Shown: positions 44,667 to 54,900, counted from the first letter of the stretch. The stretch is DNA of 64,000 nt from Candidatus Krumholzibacteriota bacterium (GCA_016933255.1 JAFGBF010000003.1:62001-126000), one strand, 5' to 3'. The notes: a model not told the origin generated them from the letters alone. Program-made: numbers and translations.

Positions 44667-46310
44667 CTATCGTCTCTTGATCCCATGGAACTTGATTCTG
44701 TTGTGCAAATGCTGACGCGTGACATCAAGGATCTTCGCCGCGTGCGTCACCTTTCCATCCGTTTCTTCCAGTATATCAGTTATTATCTGCTTTTCAACCG
44801 CGGAAAGTTTTTGTTTGAGTGATCCGTGTTTGCTGATTTCGCCTGAAAATCCCGGATCATCACTGAATTGAGGAAAGAAATCTTTAGAGAGCAGCTTTGA
44901 ATCTCCGCAGAGAGCCAGAGCCCTCTCAATGGTATTTTCAAGCTCCCTGATATTTCCGGGCCATTTGTTTGTGATAAGCAGCTTCATTGTCTCCGGAACG
45001 ATCCGGACCTCTTCTTTGCCCATCACTGCAGAATATTTCTTTAAAAAGTATTCGGTGAGCGGGAGGATATCATCTTTGCGGTCGCGAAGGGGCGGGATAT
45101 TGACAGGAACTACGTTAAGCCTGTAGAAAAGATCCTGACGAAAAAGCCCCTTGTTTATATCATCAGTCAGATCCCTGTTTGTTGCGGCAATGATCCTGAC
45201 ATCGACCTTTCTGGTCACGTTTTCTCCAATTCTTCTTATCTCTCCCTCCTGGAGCGTTCGAAGAAGCTTAACCTGCAGCTGGATCGGCATATCGCCTATC
45301 TCATCAAGAAAGATGCTGCCTCCGTGTGCTGTTTCAAAGAGTCCTGGCTTGTCAGATGTAGCACCGGTAAAAGAGCCTTTTTTATGTCCGAAAAGCTCGC
45401 TTTCAAGGAGTTCTGCGGGCATTGCTCCGCAGTTGATCGTGACCATCTGCTTTTCTTTGCGTGGGCCGTTGAAATGGATCGCTTTCGCGATAAGCTCTTT
45501 TCCTGTCCCTGTCTCTCCCCGGATGAGGACAGTAGTTTCAAGAGGCGCTATCTTGCTTATCATACTGAAAATATCCTGCATAGGTTTGCTTTTGCCTATA
45601 ATCCCGGAAAACTCATATTTTTCGGAAAGTTCATGTCTCAGAATACGGTTTTCGTTAGCGAGATTCTCTCTTGAAAGGATCAGTTCTCCGTGCAGTCTCG
45701 CATTCTCAATTGCAATCGCGGCCTGCGATGCGAATGCGGTAATGATAGGGACGTCTTTTTCTGATAATTCATTTGTGAGCCTGATCGAATCGGTGTATAT
45801 GACCCCTATTATTCTTTCTTCAAGTTTCAGTGGTACGCATACGGCGGTCAACAGCCTCAGATCGATCACGCTTTTCTGGTTTTTAAACTGTTCGTTTTCG
45901 GAGACATTCGATATGAATAATGGATCTCCTTTCCTGAAAACATCACTTATGATGCTGTGGCTGACTTCAAAATCTTTTTGATTCAGCGACTGTTCTTTCA
46001 TATCCCTGGCAATACGGAACTGAAGCTCGTTTTCCTTATCAGCCAGCATCAGAAATCCTCGATCCGCATCGGCAAGCTTAATAACCGAATCGACAATATC
46101 TGAGAGGAGAGCATTGAGATTGAGAGTCGAATTAAGACTTTTTGTAATATCGGAGAGCATTTCGAACTTGCCGAGCCTGTGCATCGCCTTTTTCAGTTCT
46201 TTTTCCAGAGACAATGCTTTTTTTGCAGAACCGGTCTGTTCGAGGTTTCCCAGATCTTCCTCGACATCAACAAAGAAATCGTCCGATCTTCCGGATCCTT
46301 CCTTTTTCAT
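44667..46310 (-). CDS. Sigma-54 activator with GAF sensor
   Basis: 547 residues. A short coiled-coil leads to a GAF domain at about residues 55-200 (LLSDIVDSVIKLADADRGFL...ENARLHGEL). The AAA+ domain has GETGTGKE, KKGSFTGA, GSIFLDEIGDM and FYRLNVVPVNIPPLRDR. A Fis-type helix-turn-helix reads VTHAAKILDVTRQHLHNRI. All residues for sigma-54 contact and ATP hydrolysis are present. The GAF domain suggests control by a small ligand. It heads a leftward pair with the DUF355 gene and has a promoter at 46365-46394. Confidence 0.9.
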   Translation of the reverse strand: MKKEGSGRSDDFFVDVEEDLGNLEQTGSAKKALSLEKELKKAMHRLGKFEMLSDITKSLNSTLNLNALLSDIVDSVIKLADADRGFLMLADKENELQFRIARDMKEQSLNQKDFEVSHSIISDVFRKGDPLFISNVSENEQFKNQKSVIDLRLLTAVCVPLKLEERIIGVIYTDSIRLTNELSEKDVPIITAFASQAAIAIENARLHGELILSRENLANENRILRHELSEKYEFSGIIGKSKPMQDIFSMISKIAPLETTVLIRGETGTGKELIAKAIHFNGPRKEKQMVTINCGAMPAELLESELFGHKKGSFTGATSDKPGLFETAHGGSIFLDEIGDMPIQLQVKLLRTLQEGEIRRIGENVTRKVDVRIIAATNRDLTDDINKGLFRQDLFYRLNVVPVNIPPLRDRKDDILPLTEYFLKKYSAVMGKEEVRIVPETMKLLITNKWPGNIRELENTIERALALCGDSKLLSKDFFPQFSDDPGFSGEISKHGSLKQKLSAVEKQIITDILEETDGKVTHAAKILDVTRQHLHNRIKFHGIKRR

Positions 46311-46364
46311 ATCTTTCGATCCTCTCTTCCACGAGCATCGGCTGTGCAGGAACGCTTTCAGCCC

Positions 46365-46394
46365 ATGCTACAGATGAAAACAGATGCAGGTCAA
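46365..46394 (-). promoter_or_regulatory. Promoter of the GAF activator gene
   Basis: Minus strand TTGACC, an 18-base spacer and TAGCAT. Transcription would start near 46358, about 48 bases before the ATG at 46310. Confidence 0.5.
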
Positions 46395-46679
46395 ACCAAA
46401 ATCGAATTTATCCATCACAATACATAAAACAGCCCGTTTCAGTGGATATCCGTACCGGCCGCAGCCGACATCTGCTGAACATATGTTCTTTCCAGGTTGA
46501 ACTGCTGAACAAACATCGCCCGATACATCTCGGATCATTCTGCCCGGATCCCCCCGATATAAGCTTCGCAACGGCACTTGCTTGAATTTCATCCTCCTGC
46601 CACCTGATAGGTACGATCCTTGTTGTACAGATCTCCTAAAGGAGGTTTGCCCATTATTTTCTTATCCGGCGACCCTGAT

Positions 46680-46728
46680 GATCTGTTTGTCTTCCATCCC
46701 GAAGGCCTTGACACTCAGCAAACAGATC
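46680..46728. repeat. Far-spaced inverted repeat
   Basis: GATCTGTTTG (46680-46689) and CAAACAGATC (46719-46728) are exact 10-bp inverted copies around 29 bases that can form an inner CTTC/GAAG stem. A nested hairpin of this kind could be a structured RNA or an operator pair. It is unrelated to any coding frame. Confidence 0.4.
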
Positions 46729-46875
46729 CATTTTCCTGACTGATCCTCCTCGGACTCAATCCGTCAGTAAGAATTTACACTTGCCAAAAACGATGTACTA
46801 CGCCCTAATATGCGTTGCAAACGATGAGCCAGAACTTCAGTGGGCGCCGGTGGTCTCGTAATGTATAATAAATCA

Positions 46876-47099
46876 ACGTGTTACCTCGCAAATTCGATGG
46901 TAATGATTTTGTCCCCTTCATCGGAAATAGGATTACAGTAAATGACTGTTTACACAAATTACAGGCACTATCTAGTAATTCATTGCCACACAAACAATTA
47001 TATAACAGTAAACAAAATATTGCAACTGTAAAATATATTTTCCACTTTTCTCTGGTCCCGTTTTTTGAGATTCAAACAGGACCTTTTTTTGTTATTTTT
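46876..47099 (+). ncRNA. Candidate small RNA ending at a strong terminator
   Basis: A TATAAT box at 46864-46869 would start RNA near 46876, though no good -35 is seen. The stretch then runs through AT-rich, non-coding sequence to a textbook terminator at 47054-47099. The total is about 210 bases. The terminator faces away from any upstream rightward gene, which is the main reason to suspect an RNA gene. No Rfam family is recognised. Confidence 0.3.
47054..47099 (+). terminator. Strong intrinsic terminator
   Basis: GGTCC...GGACC with an inner GTTT/AAAC pairing forms the stem (47054-47083). Seven T and then a run of further T follow. It is oriented to stop rightward transcription, although the nearest annotated rightward gene upstream ends near 44.1 kb. 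Confidence 0.75.
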
Positions 47100-47250
47100 T
47101 TTATCAGCAAGGTAATGAGGCAGGGACCGGGAGTGTCGGGAGCGCACAAAGATGGAGCGTGAATTCTATCTGCGAGATGGGATCTCACAGTCTCAAATTT
47201 TCAAATGATTTCATAACTTGCTATAATCAAATCAGATACAGGGCGAGTAC

Positions 47251-47279
47251 TTGACAATATAAAAAGAATATGGTAGAAT
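47251..47279 (+). promoter_or_regulatory. Near-consensus sigma-70 promoter
   Basis: Perfect TTGACA, a 17-base spacer and TAGAAT. Transcription would start near 47286, about 93 bases before the small secreted-protein gene. A second TATAAT 25 bases upstream (47222-47227) could be another start. Confidence 0.75.
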
Positions 47280-47378
47280 CGACAAAAGCGATCTGTTAAC
47301 GCGACTGACAAGCTAGGGTAAATCCGAAGATGTACACTTTCTCATTGGCTGTGATCTGCAATGAGAGATGAGGTGTCT

Positions 47379-47744
47379 ATGAAGCACTTTTTTGAAAAGT
47401 GTGGAAGCTTACTCTTGCTGGCTTTGGCCGCCGTTATTCTTCTGTTCGCTTTCTCTCCGGCCGCCGATGCCGCCTCCACGAGATATAGCGATTATTCCCT
47501 GATTTATACAAGGGTCGATGCTGATCCAGGGGAAGATCCGCACCTTAAAGTTATTTCCGGAATAGAAGATTACTCTGTCATCAATTATCAGGAACTGAGT
47601 TCGGAATCTCTTTCGAGTGGAGATCGACAAGAAATGCTCCGGGGGCATGGCAGCGGTGATAGTGGCGCTGTCAGGTGGCATTCCCGTGTCAATCCTAAAT
47701 TAACGGTCATAATGCAGGCGTTTTTCCTGACACTGCGACGCTAG
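47379..47744 (+). CDS. Small secreted protein of unknown function
   Basis: 121 residues from ATG 47379, which follows GAGGTGTCT. A clear signal peptide (LLLLALAAVILLFAFSPAADA) leaves a mature protein of about 85-90 residues that begins STRYSDYSLIYTRVD. It is rich in Ser, Asp and Gly, has no cysteine and no transmembrane segment. I do not recognise a family. It lies 19 bases upstream of a TPR-type sigma-54 activator and shares its promoter, so it may be a signal or sensor component for that regulator. This link is positional only. Confidence 0.6.
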   Translation: MKHFFEKCGSLLLLALAAVILLFAFSPAADAASTRYSDYSLIYTRVDADPGEDPHLKVISGIEDYSVINYQELSSESLSSGDRQEMLRGHGSGDSGAVRWHSRVNPKLTVIMQAFFLTLRR

Positions 47745-47763
47745 TTATTCGGGAACCGGAGAA

Positions 47764-50346
47764 ATGCAAGTTCAAAGACTCGCTATACAACAGCTTATAG
47801 TTGAAACATCGCAATTTCATCAGCAGGGAGAGTATCGCCAGGCTTATCAGGTTGCCAGGGACGCAGTGGCTCTGGCCGGTGAATCGTTTTCCAGAGATGA
47901 ACTGTATTGCAGAGCTCTTGTTTCAGCGGCAAAAAGCGCTTATTATCTCTCACTTTTTGATCAGGCCGTTGAATACCTGGATCTTATCCCTTCTCAACGG
48001 ACAAATGAGATATTGAGCAGTGACCGGGTGACCGGTGAACGCTTTGAAGCGGGGAATTCACCAGCTGGATCTGAACAAGATAAAAACTCCACCCCGATTT
48101 TGATCGAAGCTTCCCTGGTCAGGGCGAATGTGATGAGGCGTATCGGTCGATACGAAGAAGCGATCTCCCTTATCTCGACTGTTGATCTTGATTCCTGCAG
48201 CAAGTCGGAGCCGAGGCTTGTTATTGAAAAACTTCTCATAAAGGGAGCATGCGGATATTATCTCGGCCGACTTGAAAATGCCCGTGAAGATCTGGAATCT
48301 GCGCTTGGACTGGCCATTTTCAATGACGACAAACGGGCAAGGTCGAAGATACTGATTATGCTCGGGCTTGTGGCCCGTTCGATGGGATTCATTTCTAAAG
48401 CAGAGGATTACTTTTCGAGGGGTAGGGATATCTGCAGGGTCGGGGGCGATTCGTATGGAGAAGCTGCCGCATCATTGAACCTTGCTTTGACTTATTATCA
48501 CAGGGGATTATTGAATAAAGCAGAGGAAGCCGCAAAAAAAGCGAGATTCCTTTTCGTCAAGACAGAATGGGATCTGGGAGTTTGTCGTTCCCTGCTCGTG
48601 TATGGAAATATTCGGAGAGAACAGGGTGAATATGAGGCTGCTAGAAAATTGTATTCCAGAGCCTGCAAGCTTGCTCAAAGAGGCGGGTTTAAAAGAGAAA
48701 AAGCTCTTGCCGCGGGGCTCACTGGAGTGATTTTTCTGGCAAGAAGAGATCTCAGACGAGCGATCAAGATTTTTTCAGAGAGTCTGCGAACAGCAAACGA
48801 GATAGCTCCAAATGGAGATCTCTCAATAGAGATGAGAAGAAGGCTTGGAGAAGCATTTCTCTGCGAAGGAAAGTATATCGAAGCTTCAAAGTATCTTGAA
48901 GATGCTTTGTCTCTGGTGAGAATATCCGGAGATATGCTTGAAGAAGGTCTTATCCTCAGGGGATTGGCGCTGACTGAGACGGTAAGTGAAAATACCGGGA
49001 GAGTAGAAGAATATTTTGCGGCCTCGATAGATTGTCTGCGCGACAGCGGATCGTTGTATGAGCTCGCCAGGACCCATCTGATCTATGCGAAATATCTCAC
49101 GGGGGATATCCTGGTTGAAATCGTTCAGTCCTTCATTCATCCGGGGGGCGGTTTCGGGAATGGAAAATGTAAAGAGGGAAATGCTATTGAGTCGACGAAT
49201 ATTGACAACGCCATTCGGCTGTTACTGGAAGCAGGGCATCTTTTTGCAGGTACAGATGATGACCAGATGAAGCTGATTACGGACAGGGCTACTGAGAAAC
49301 TGATCGGGATCAGGAAAAGAAATGGGCTGCTTCATCGTGGTGCGGGAATGACTGAGAATATCATCACAGTAGGCTACTCGGACGAATATATGATAACGGA
49401 TAGTTTTGCGGCTATTTCTGAACAGATGTTCGAAGTGTGGAGCAAGATCCAGTTCTCGGCGACATTTTCAAAACCTGTTTTGATTACTGGAGAGACCGGG
49501 ACAGGCAAGGAACTTGTCGCGAAACTGATCCATGATTCAAGCGACCGATCTGAAAAGCCGTTTATTGCCGTCAACTGCGCCGCAATCCCGGATCATCTGT
49601 TTGAAAGTGAATTTTTCGGCCACAGGAAGGGGTGTTTCACCGGTGCTTGCTCAGACAGGCTCGGTATCTTTGAGGAAGCGGATGGAGGAAGCATCTTCCT
49701 CGACGAGGTGGGGGAGCTCTCTGCTCTGCAGCAGGTCAAATTGCTTCGAGTCCTGCAGGAACGCAAAGTAAAAAGGGTCGGTGAAAATGTTGAACGATTG
49801 GTAGATGTAAGGGTCATATCAGCGACAAACAGGAATCTGGGGCAAATGATAGAGGATTCGACATTCAGGGACGATTTCTATTACAGGATCAATACAGAAA
49901 CGATCCATATAGAACCTTTAAGAAACAGGCCTGAAGATATTATTCCGCTGCTTGCCTGGCGCCTGTGCGGAAACGGGAACGGGAACCATTCCAGCAATGA
50001 AATCAGGATTGAATCTTCCGCCCTGAAAGTCCTGCAAAAATATCACTGGCCGGGGAATGTGAGAGAATTGATCTCCGTCATCGACAGAGTAGGTCATTTG
50101 GCTTCTGGCGGGACTATTCTGACGAATATGCTTCCAGAGCGGATCAGAAAAGGGAAGGATTTTCATCATTGCCATGAAGATTTCACTGAAGGACTTACCG
50201 ATGACGGTGACATGAAGATCAAACTGAACAAGGTCCTCAATATCTGCAGAGGAAACAAATCCGCAGCGGCAAAATGGCTCGGTGTCTCTCGGGGAACTTT
50301 TTACAAACAACTCAGGCAAGCCGGCCTCAGCCACTTTATCAGGTGA
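47764..50346 (+). CDS. Sigma-54 activator with long TPR sensor
   Basis: 860 residues. Residues 1-480 contain about ten TPR-like helical repeats (GEYRQAYQVARDAVALAG, SFSRDELYCRALVSAAK, GEYEAARKLYSRACKLA). The AAA+ domain at about 535-770 has GETGTGKE, a sigma-54 loop with a cysteine (RKGCFTGA), GSIFLDEVGEL and the WPGNVREL segment. A Fis-type helix-turn-helix ends it (NKSAAAKWLGVSRGTFYKQL). The alanine-to-cysteine change in the GAFTGA loop is unusual but keeps the T and G. It is co-transcribed with a small secreted protein. Its architecture parallels the TPR activator at 42 kb. Confidence 0.88.
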   Translation: MQVQRLAIQQLIVETSQFHQQGEYRQAYQVARDAVALAGESFSRDELYCRALVSAAKSAYYLSLFDQAVEYLDLIPSQRTNEILSSDRVTGERFEAGNSPAGSEQDKNSTPILIEASLVRANVMRRIGRYEEAISLISTVDLDSCSKSEPRLVIEKLLIKGACGYYLGRLENAREDLESALGLAIFNDDKRARSKILIMLGLVARSMGFISKAEDYFSRGRDICRVGGDSYGEAAASLNLALTYYHRGLLNKAEEAAKKARFLFVKTEWDLGVCRSLLVYGNIRREQGEYEAARKLYSRACKLAQRGGFKREKALAAGLTGVIFLARRDLRRAIKIFSESLRTANEIAPNGDLSIEMRRRLGEAFLCEGKYIEASKYLEDALSLVRISGDMLEEGLILRGLALTETVSENTGRVEEYFAASIDCLRDSGSLYELARTHLIYAKYLTGDILVEIVQSFIHPGGGFGNGKCKEGNAIESTNIDNAIRLLLEAGHLFAGTDDDQMKLITDRATEKLIGIRKRNGLLHRGAGMTENIITVGYSDEYMITDSFAAISEQMFEVWSKIQFSATFSKPVLITGETGTGKELVAKLIHDSSDRSEKPFIAVNCAAIPDHLFESEFFGHRKGCFTGACSDRLGIFEEADGGSIFLDEVGELSALQQVKLLRVLQERKVKRVGENVERLVDVRVISATNRNLGQMIEDSTFRDDFYYRINTETIHIEPLRNRPEDIIPLLAWRLCGNGNGNHSSNEIRIESSALKVLQKYHWPGNVRELISVIDRVGHLASGGTILTNMLPERIRKGKDFHHCHEDFTEGLTDDGDMKIKLNKVLNICRGNKSAAAKWLGVSRGTFYKQLRQAGLSHFIR

Positions 50347-50420
50347 CCTTTTATTCCTGCAATATATCGGTGAATGGGCTTCTGAAGACAGAGACATGGG
50401 TCGTTTTGTCCGGTAGGGCT

Positions 50421-50444
50421 GTTCACAGTGTATATGACGTGAAC
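50421..50444. repeat. Inverted repeat with GTGTATATGAC core (copy 1)
   Basis: GTTCAC and GTGAAC are exact inverted arms around a 12-base centre that includes most of GTGTATATGAC (50428-50438). It is 79 bases from a second copy of the same core. Confidence 0.5.
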
Positions 50445-50500
50445 AGATTGAAATGTTTCTGAAAGGATAAGTATTCTAATATGTTAGATCGATTGACTGT

Positions 50501-50523
50501 TACAGGGTGTATATGACCCGTAC
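50501..50523. repeat. Inverted repeat with GTGTATATGAC core (copy 2)
   Basis: The 11-base core GTGTATATGAC recurs exactly at 50507-50517. The flanks TAC-A-GGGT and ACCC-GTA form imperfect inverted arms. Conservation of the core with changed arms suggests a protein-binding site rather than a simple hairpin. Confidence 0.45.
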
Positions 50524-50879
50524 ATCCGTATTAGTGACAACTAAACCAGGTTTGAATCGAAAGCCGATTTTTCCCCAGTCCTGTGATCTTACAACCTATT
50601 GTCTGATATATAGATGTGACTTCTATCCCCGCCCTGGCAACCCCCACAAAGATGAAGATCGATTCTGGCACATAACGTGATATTGCTATAAGGCGTCAGC
50701 CGATTAACAGTCAGCTTTTTGAAATACATGTTCCTTGAAAAGTATTTCAGATTAGAACCATCTAGCAGCTACGGTGCCGCTCCGAGCCCCCCCATCGCGC
50801 AACCAATACCGTGGCCCAGGGTGGTTCTTTTTATTTATCGAGCTGATAGATTCGGGGTCAGGGAAAGTGTCTGTCCCGA

Positions 50880-51944
50880 TTATAACCATTTTTTTCTTCT
50901 GAAATGCCCGAGAAGTCCAAAGCCAACGATCGCCATCAATCCCATCAGAGTAAAGTATCCCCATTTCCACTTAAGCTCAGGCATAAACTCAAAATTCATA
51001 CCGTAGATCCCTGCCATGAATGTCAGAGGGATAAAGATCGCGGCAAATATAGTCAATACTTTCATTATTTCATTCATTCTGTTACTTACGCTGGACATAT
51101 AAATATCAAGTATTCCCGAGATCATATCGCGATATGTCTCAATCGTATCTATCGCCTGAATGGCATGATCATACAAGTCACGCAAGAATATGACTGTATG
51201 TTTCTTGATAAACTTGGATTCTCCCCTCTCCAGGCTGTTTACGACTTCCCGCAGGGGCCATATTGCTTTTCGCAAAGATATCGAATCCCTTTTCAGATTG
51301 TGGATAGCCTGTAAAATTTGAGGCTTGGGATTAGTGACCAGCTCTTCTTCCAGATCCTCGATAACGTCTCCCATTTTTTCCAAAACAAAAAAGTAGTGAT
51401 CCACAACTGCATCCAAAAGGCTGTAGGCAAGATAATCAGAACCCATCTTCCTGATCCTTCCCTTGGAATTCCGGATACGCTCGCGGATAGGTTCGAACAC
51501 ATCACCTTTTCTCTCCTGGAAGGAGATAACGAAATTTGAGCCGACTATCAGACTTACCTGTTCGGATACAATTGCCTTCTTGGCCTCGTCAAACATCACC
51601 ATTTTGAGGACTATAAAAAGATATTTGTCAAAATCTTCATATTTGGGGCGTTGGCCGGTATTAACGATGTCCTCGAGGGTCAAGGGGTGCATCTCGAAAT
51701 AATTCCCGATTTCTTCAATGATCTTTAACTCATGCAGCCCATTAATATTGACCCAGGTGACTGTAGGAGTCTCCTTGAATGGAAAAGTATCCTTAATGTC
51801 AGTTATTTCTTTTTCCTGGAAATTGTTTTCATCGTAATCCAATACGGAGATATTTGCTTTATCTATTTTGATCTCCCCGATATGGACCAGTTCTCCGGGA
51901 ATATTCCCGGCAGTCCTTGAGATCCTTTTATGACTCGCGGCCAT
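50880..51944 (-). CDS. corA: CorA-family magnesium/cobalt channel
   Basis: 354 residues, full length. A large cytoplasmic alpha/beta domain is followed by long helices and two C-terminal membrane helices joined by the signature YGMNFEFMPEL (GMN motif) before KWGYFTLMGLM. It should form a pentameric Mg2+ channel. The ATG at 51944 has AGGAGG just upstream. It begins only 40 bases after the large kinase gene on the same strand, so the two are probably one operon, which is an unusual pairing. Confidence 0.93.
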   Translation of the reverse strand: MAASHKRISRTAGNIPGELVHIGEIKIDKANISVLDYDENNFQEKEITDIKDTFPFKETPTVTWVNINGLHELKIIEEIGNYFEMHPLTLEDIVNTGQRPKYEDFDKYLFIVLKMVMFDEAKKAIVSEQVSLIVGSNFVISFQERKGDVFEPIRERIRNSKGRIRKMGSDYLAYSLLDAVVDHYFFVLEKMGDVIEDLEEELVTNPKPQILQAIHNLKRDSISLRKAIWPLREVVNSLERGESKFIKKHTVIFLRDLYDHAIQAIDTIETYRDMISGILDIYMSSVSNRMNEIMKVLTIFAAIFIPLTFMAGIYGMNFEFMPELKWKWGYFTLMGLMAIVGFGLLGHFRRKKWL

Positions 51945-51984
51945 CTTTCACCTCCTGATCAACATGGCGACTATATACTATATG

Positions 51985-54900
51985 CTATGGATCTTCACTA
52001 CTTTTCAGAGACTTGATCTCTTCAAAAACACGTTTCCTGAAAGGGAGTGAGAGATACGACCTCTTGATCTCCTCGCCGGGGACCGATTCAGTGATCTGTT
52101 TTATCGTCTCTATAGTCTCTCTATACATAGAGACAGCTTTATTAATATTGCCTGACCTGAAATGGTAGAGCGCCAGCTGCCTCTGGATCTGCCAGGTGTT
52201 TTCTCGGGTCCCCATCTTCAGACTGATTTTTAATGCTTCAGTAAGGATCCTTTCCGCTTGAGGATCTTCAGTAATTGCCGCCAGTGAACCTTCGGCAAAG
52301 AGGAGGAAGGGTCTTAAATACTCGCAGTGTATTTCGTCGAATATTTCACGGGCTTCACTGATATGTGATGCTGCGTCACTGAAATTTTCTTTTTCAAGTT
52401 CATATATACACAGGTGCGCCAGAGTCTCGACAATATCGTCCCTGTCTGCAGTCTTACGGAAGTATTCAAGTGCCTTCGATGCCTGGCTGATAGCCCTTGA
52501 GAGCGTGAGGTTCTGGTAATAATAGATCGATTTTAGGAGGCTGCCATGCCCCAGCATTATCAAATTCTTTCTTTTTTTCGCTTTTCTCTGAAAGCTGGAT
52601 GAGAGTGGTTTATATTTAGCAGTGAAATATTCCCCCAACCTGACATAAATCGTCTGGGGTTTAAGCAGAACATTCAATTCCGAGTTACCTTTTAACATGT
52701 TTTCGATCATAACCCCAGCTTCATCGATAAGAGCCAGGGCGGAGTCGTATTTGGCAAGATCTCTGTATGCCCCCGCAAGATTAGAAACTGCGAATATAGC
52801 ACCTGAATGGTCGTTGTATTTTTTTGATAAGGATATTACTTTTTCAAGTGTACTGATTAGGTTCTGATATTCACCCTGGATATAGTAATATCCACCCAGA
52901 GTCGATAAATAATATATATTATCGATCTCGTTAAATGTTGTGCGGGCGATCTCTATTAATTGAGTGATATAATAATGGTAGTTCTTATAATCTCCATGAT
53001 AGAAGTATGCTAAACTAAGGGTGCGAAGAACCTTCCTTTTAATATGGATCTCTATTTCTCTGTTATTTAGTAAATGTAACAAGTTATCTATGGCCATATT
53101 CATTTCATCGATCTTTCCCGAAAGCCTATGTGCATAAATGAGTTTCGACAATGCAAAAGCGTAGAGATTATAATCATTCTCTCTCGCCAGTTCAGATGCA
53201 GAGATTAATAGATCAATATCAGGGGTTTCCCCGCAAATGCTCTTTAATATCATGATTTCTATGATCAAATTTGTATTGTTTGATTTTTTTTCCAGTTCCA
53301 GAGCATCCGAGTACAATCTATAAGCAAACTTCTTGTCATAAAAATAGGCGTCCATTAATTTTCCGAGTTCAGTCATATAGCAGGATTTTTTGCCAGGGTC
53401 TGAAGTATGCTCGATCAGATATTCAAAATGTTCAGCCGCTTCTGCAATCAGGCCGACCTTGATCTCTATACTGACGAGCTGTTCAAGTATTTGATTCTGC
53501 CTCGATATCGAACCTTTTCTCTTTGCAAGGGATGATATCTCTGATAACAGTTCATACGCATCGTAGTATGCATATTCTGAGATATACTCTTCAATAGCCT
53601 GCAGTCCGTACTCGATGCTTTCATCGAGATCCTGTGCCGCGATACAATGACGGGTTATACGAGCCGGATTTGATCGTGTGTCATTTTGAAGATGCCTGGC
53701 AATCTTTCGGTTGTTTTTAACCCTCCGGCTGTATGAAGTTATTTTTAATATCTGAACCTTGTATGACGGGTTTGCGAAATCAACAATGTCATTATTTAGC
53801 GAGAGTATCCCGCTGATGATGATCGAGGTGATAGTTACGAGCAGTTCACTCTCCGGGATATTTAGAAGGATAGAAAGGTCGGAGATTCTGATCGATCGAT
53901 CCCATGATGCGATCATCTGAAGGATCGAAAGCTGATCTTTGTCAAGATCTGAAAAGACAAATTCTACTATCTCGGAGAGAGTATCTGGGATATCAAAGCT
54001 GCTGAAGAGTTTTCTGTCTAGGAGCCAGTTGCCACCGTCTTTATAGATGACAGATGAACTTATTGCATATTCGATGATTCTTTCTATATAGAGAGGTATG
54101 CCTCCCGATTTCTCGAGAAGATAGTCCAATTCTTTATTGTTGAGAAGGATATCGCCGAATCGTTCCCGCAGCAACTCCGTCAATTCATCGACTGTAAAAG
54201 GTTCAATATTATGGTGCAGGAGATTTCTTGAATCGGACAACAGGTTAAATTGGCCGGATTTGATCTTTGCGGCAGAGGTGTCGGTGTTTCGCGAGATGAT
54301 TATCTTTACATTCGATCCAAGGATATCCGTTTCATAGATCATATGGTTTATAAAACGTATAAAGTCAGGTCCGAATCTCATGATATCTGGGATAGAGATC
54401 AGGATATCATTGTCTTTGGACAGTTCGTGGAGGAACTGGACGATATTATCATATATGACAGGTGTCATATCCTGTTCTTTTGAAGGCAGCGCGGAATCTC
54501 TGTTCAGGCTGAATGATTCCAGAATATCGTTATGTCTCTTTCTAAGCTTCTCTTTTGAATATCCCGGGAGATGGGTCCCCAGGGTGCTGATGAATCGATT
54601 AAAAGAGTTAGAGTTGAATTTAGTATCTGATGTGTCGATCGTCGTATACCCTTTGAGTTGAGCGATAGTCAAAGCCTGCTGAATCAGGGATTTTTTCCCT
54701 ATCCCTGTCTTGCCAAGGAGGAGGAGAGTGTTCTTATCACGATTCTTCGGTTCAAGAAAAGCATCTACAAAAGCAAGATCCTTCTTTCTCCCGACGAAAT
54801 TCTGCCTCTGATTTGCCGAATGCCCTTTTTCCCCAAGCTTAAATAGCCTCGATAAATATTGAAGGCAATCGTCTGCGCTTTCCGGCCTCTGGTCAGACTC

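Larger units (their letters stand above)
46311..47378. other. Long intergenic region, about 1.07 kb
   Basis: The largest gap in the window separates a leftward activator operon from a rightward unit. It contains a leftward promoter (46365-46394), a far-spaced exact inverted repeat (46680-46728), an AT-rich stretch with a TATAAT box and a strong rightward terminator (46864-47099), and a near-consensus promoter (47251-47279). A 94-codon frame at 46878-47162 runs through the terminator and has no coding character. No protein gene is supported. Confidence 0.6.
50347..50879. other. Convergent intergenic region, 533 bp
   Basis: This gap lies between the 3' ends of the TPR activator and corA. It contains two copies of GTGTATATGAC within inverted repeats (50421-50444 and about 50501-50523) and, at the right end, a short palindrome-like sequence CAGGGAAAGTGTCTGTCCCG that resembles REP/RAYT-type fragments. 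No coding frame or clear terminator is seen. Confidence 0.5.

Noticed and set aside
45151-45981. Open frame of 276 codons on the plus strand
   Set aside because: It mirrors the AAA+ and GAF parts of the leftward activator and encodes a Ser/Phe-rich shadow.
46878-47162. 94-codon frame in the large intergenic gap
   Set aside because: It crosses a strong terminator, has no SD and no coding character.
50664-50691. Sigma-54 promoter around TGGCAC...TTGC
   Set aside because: The GG to GC distance is 16 bases, not ten, and no gene start follows.
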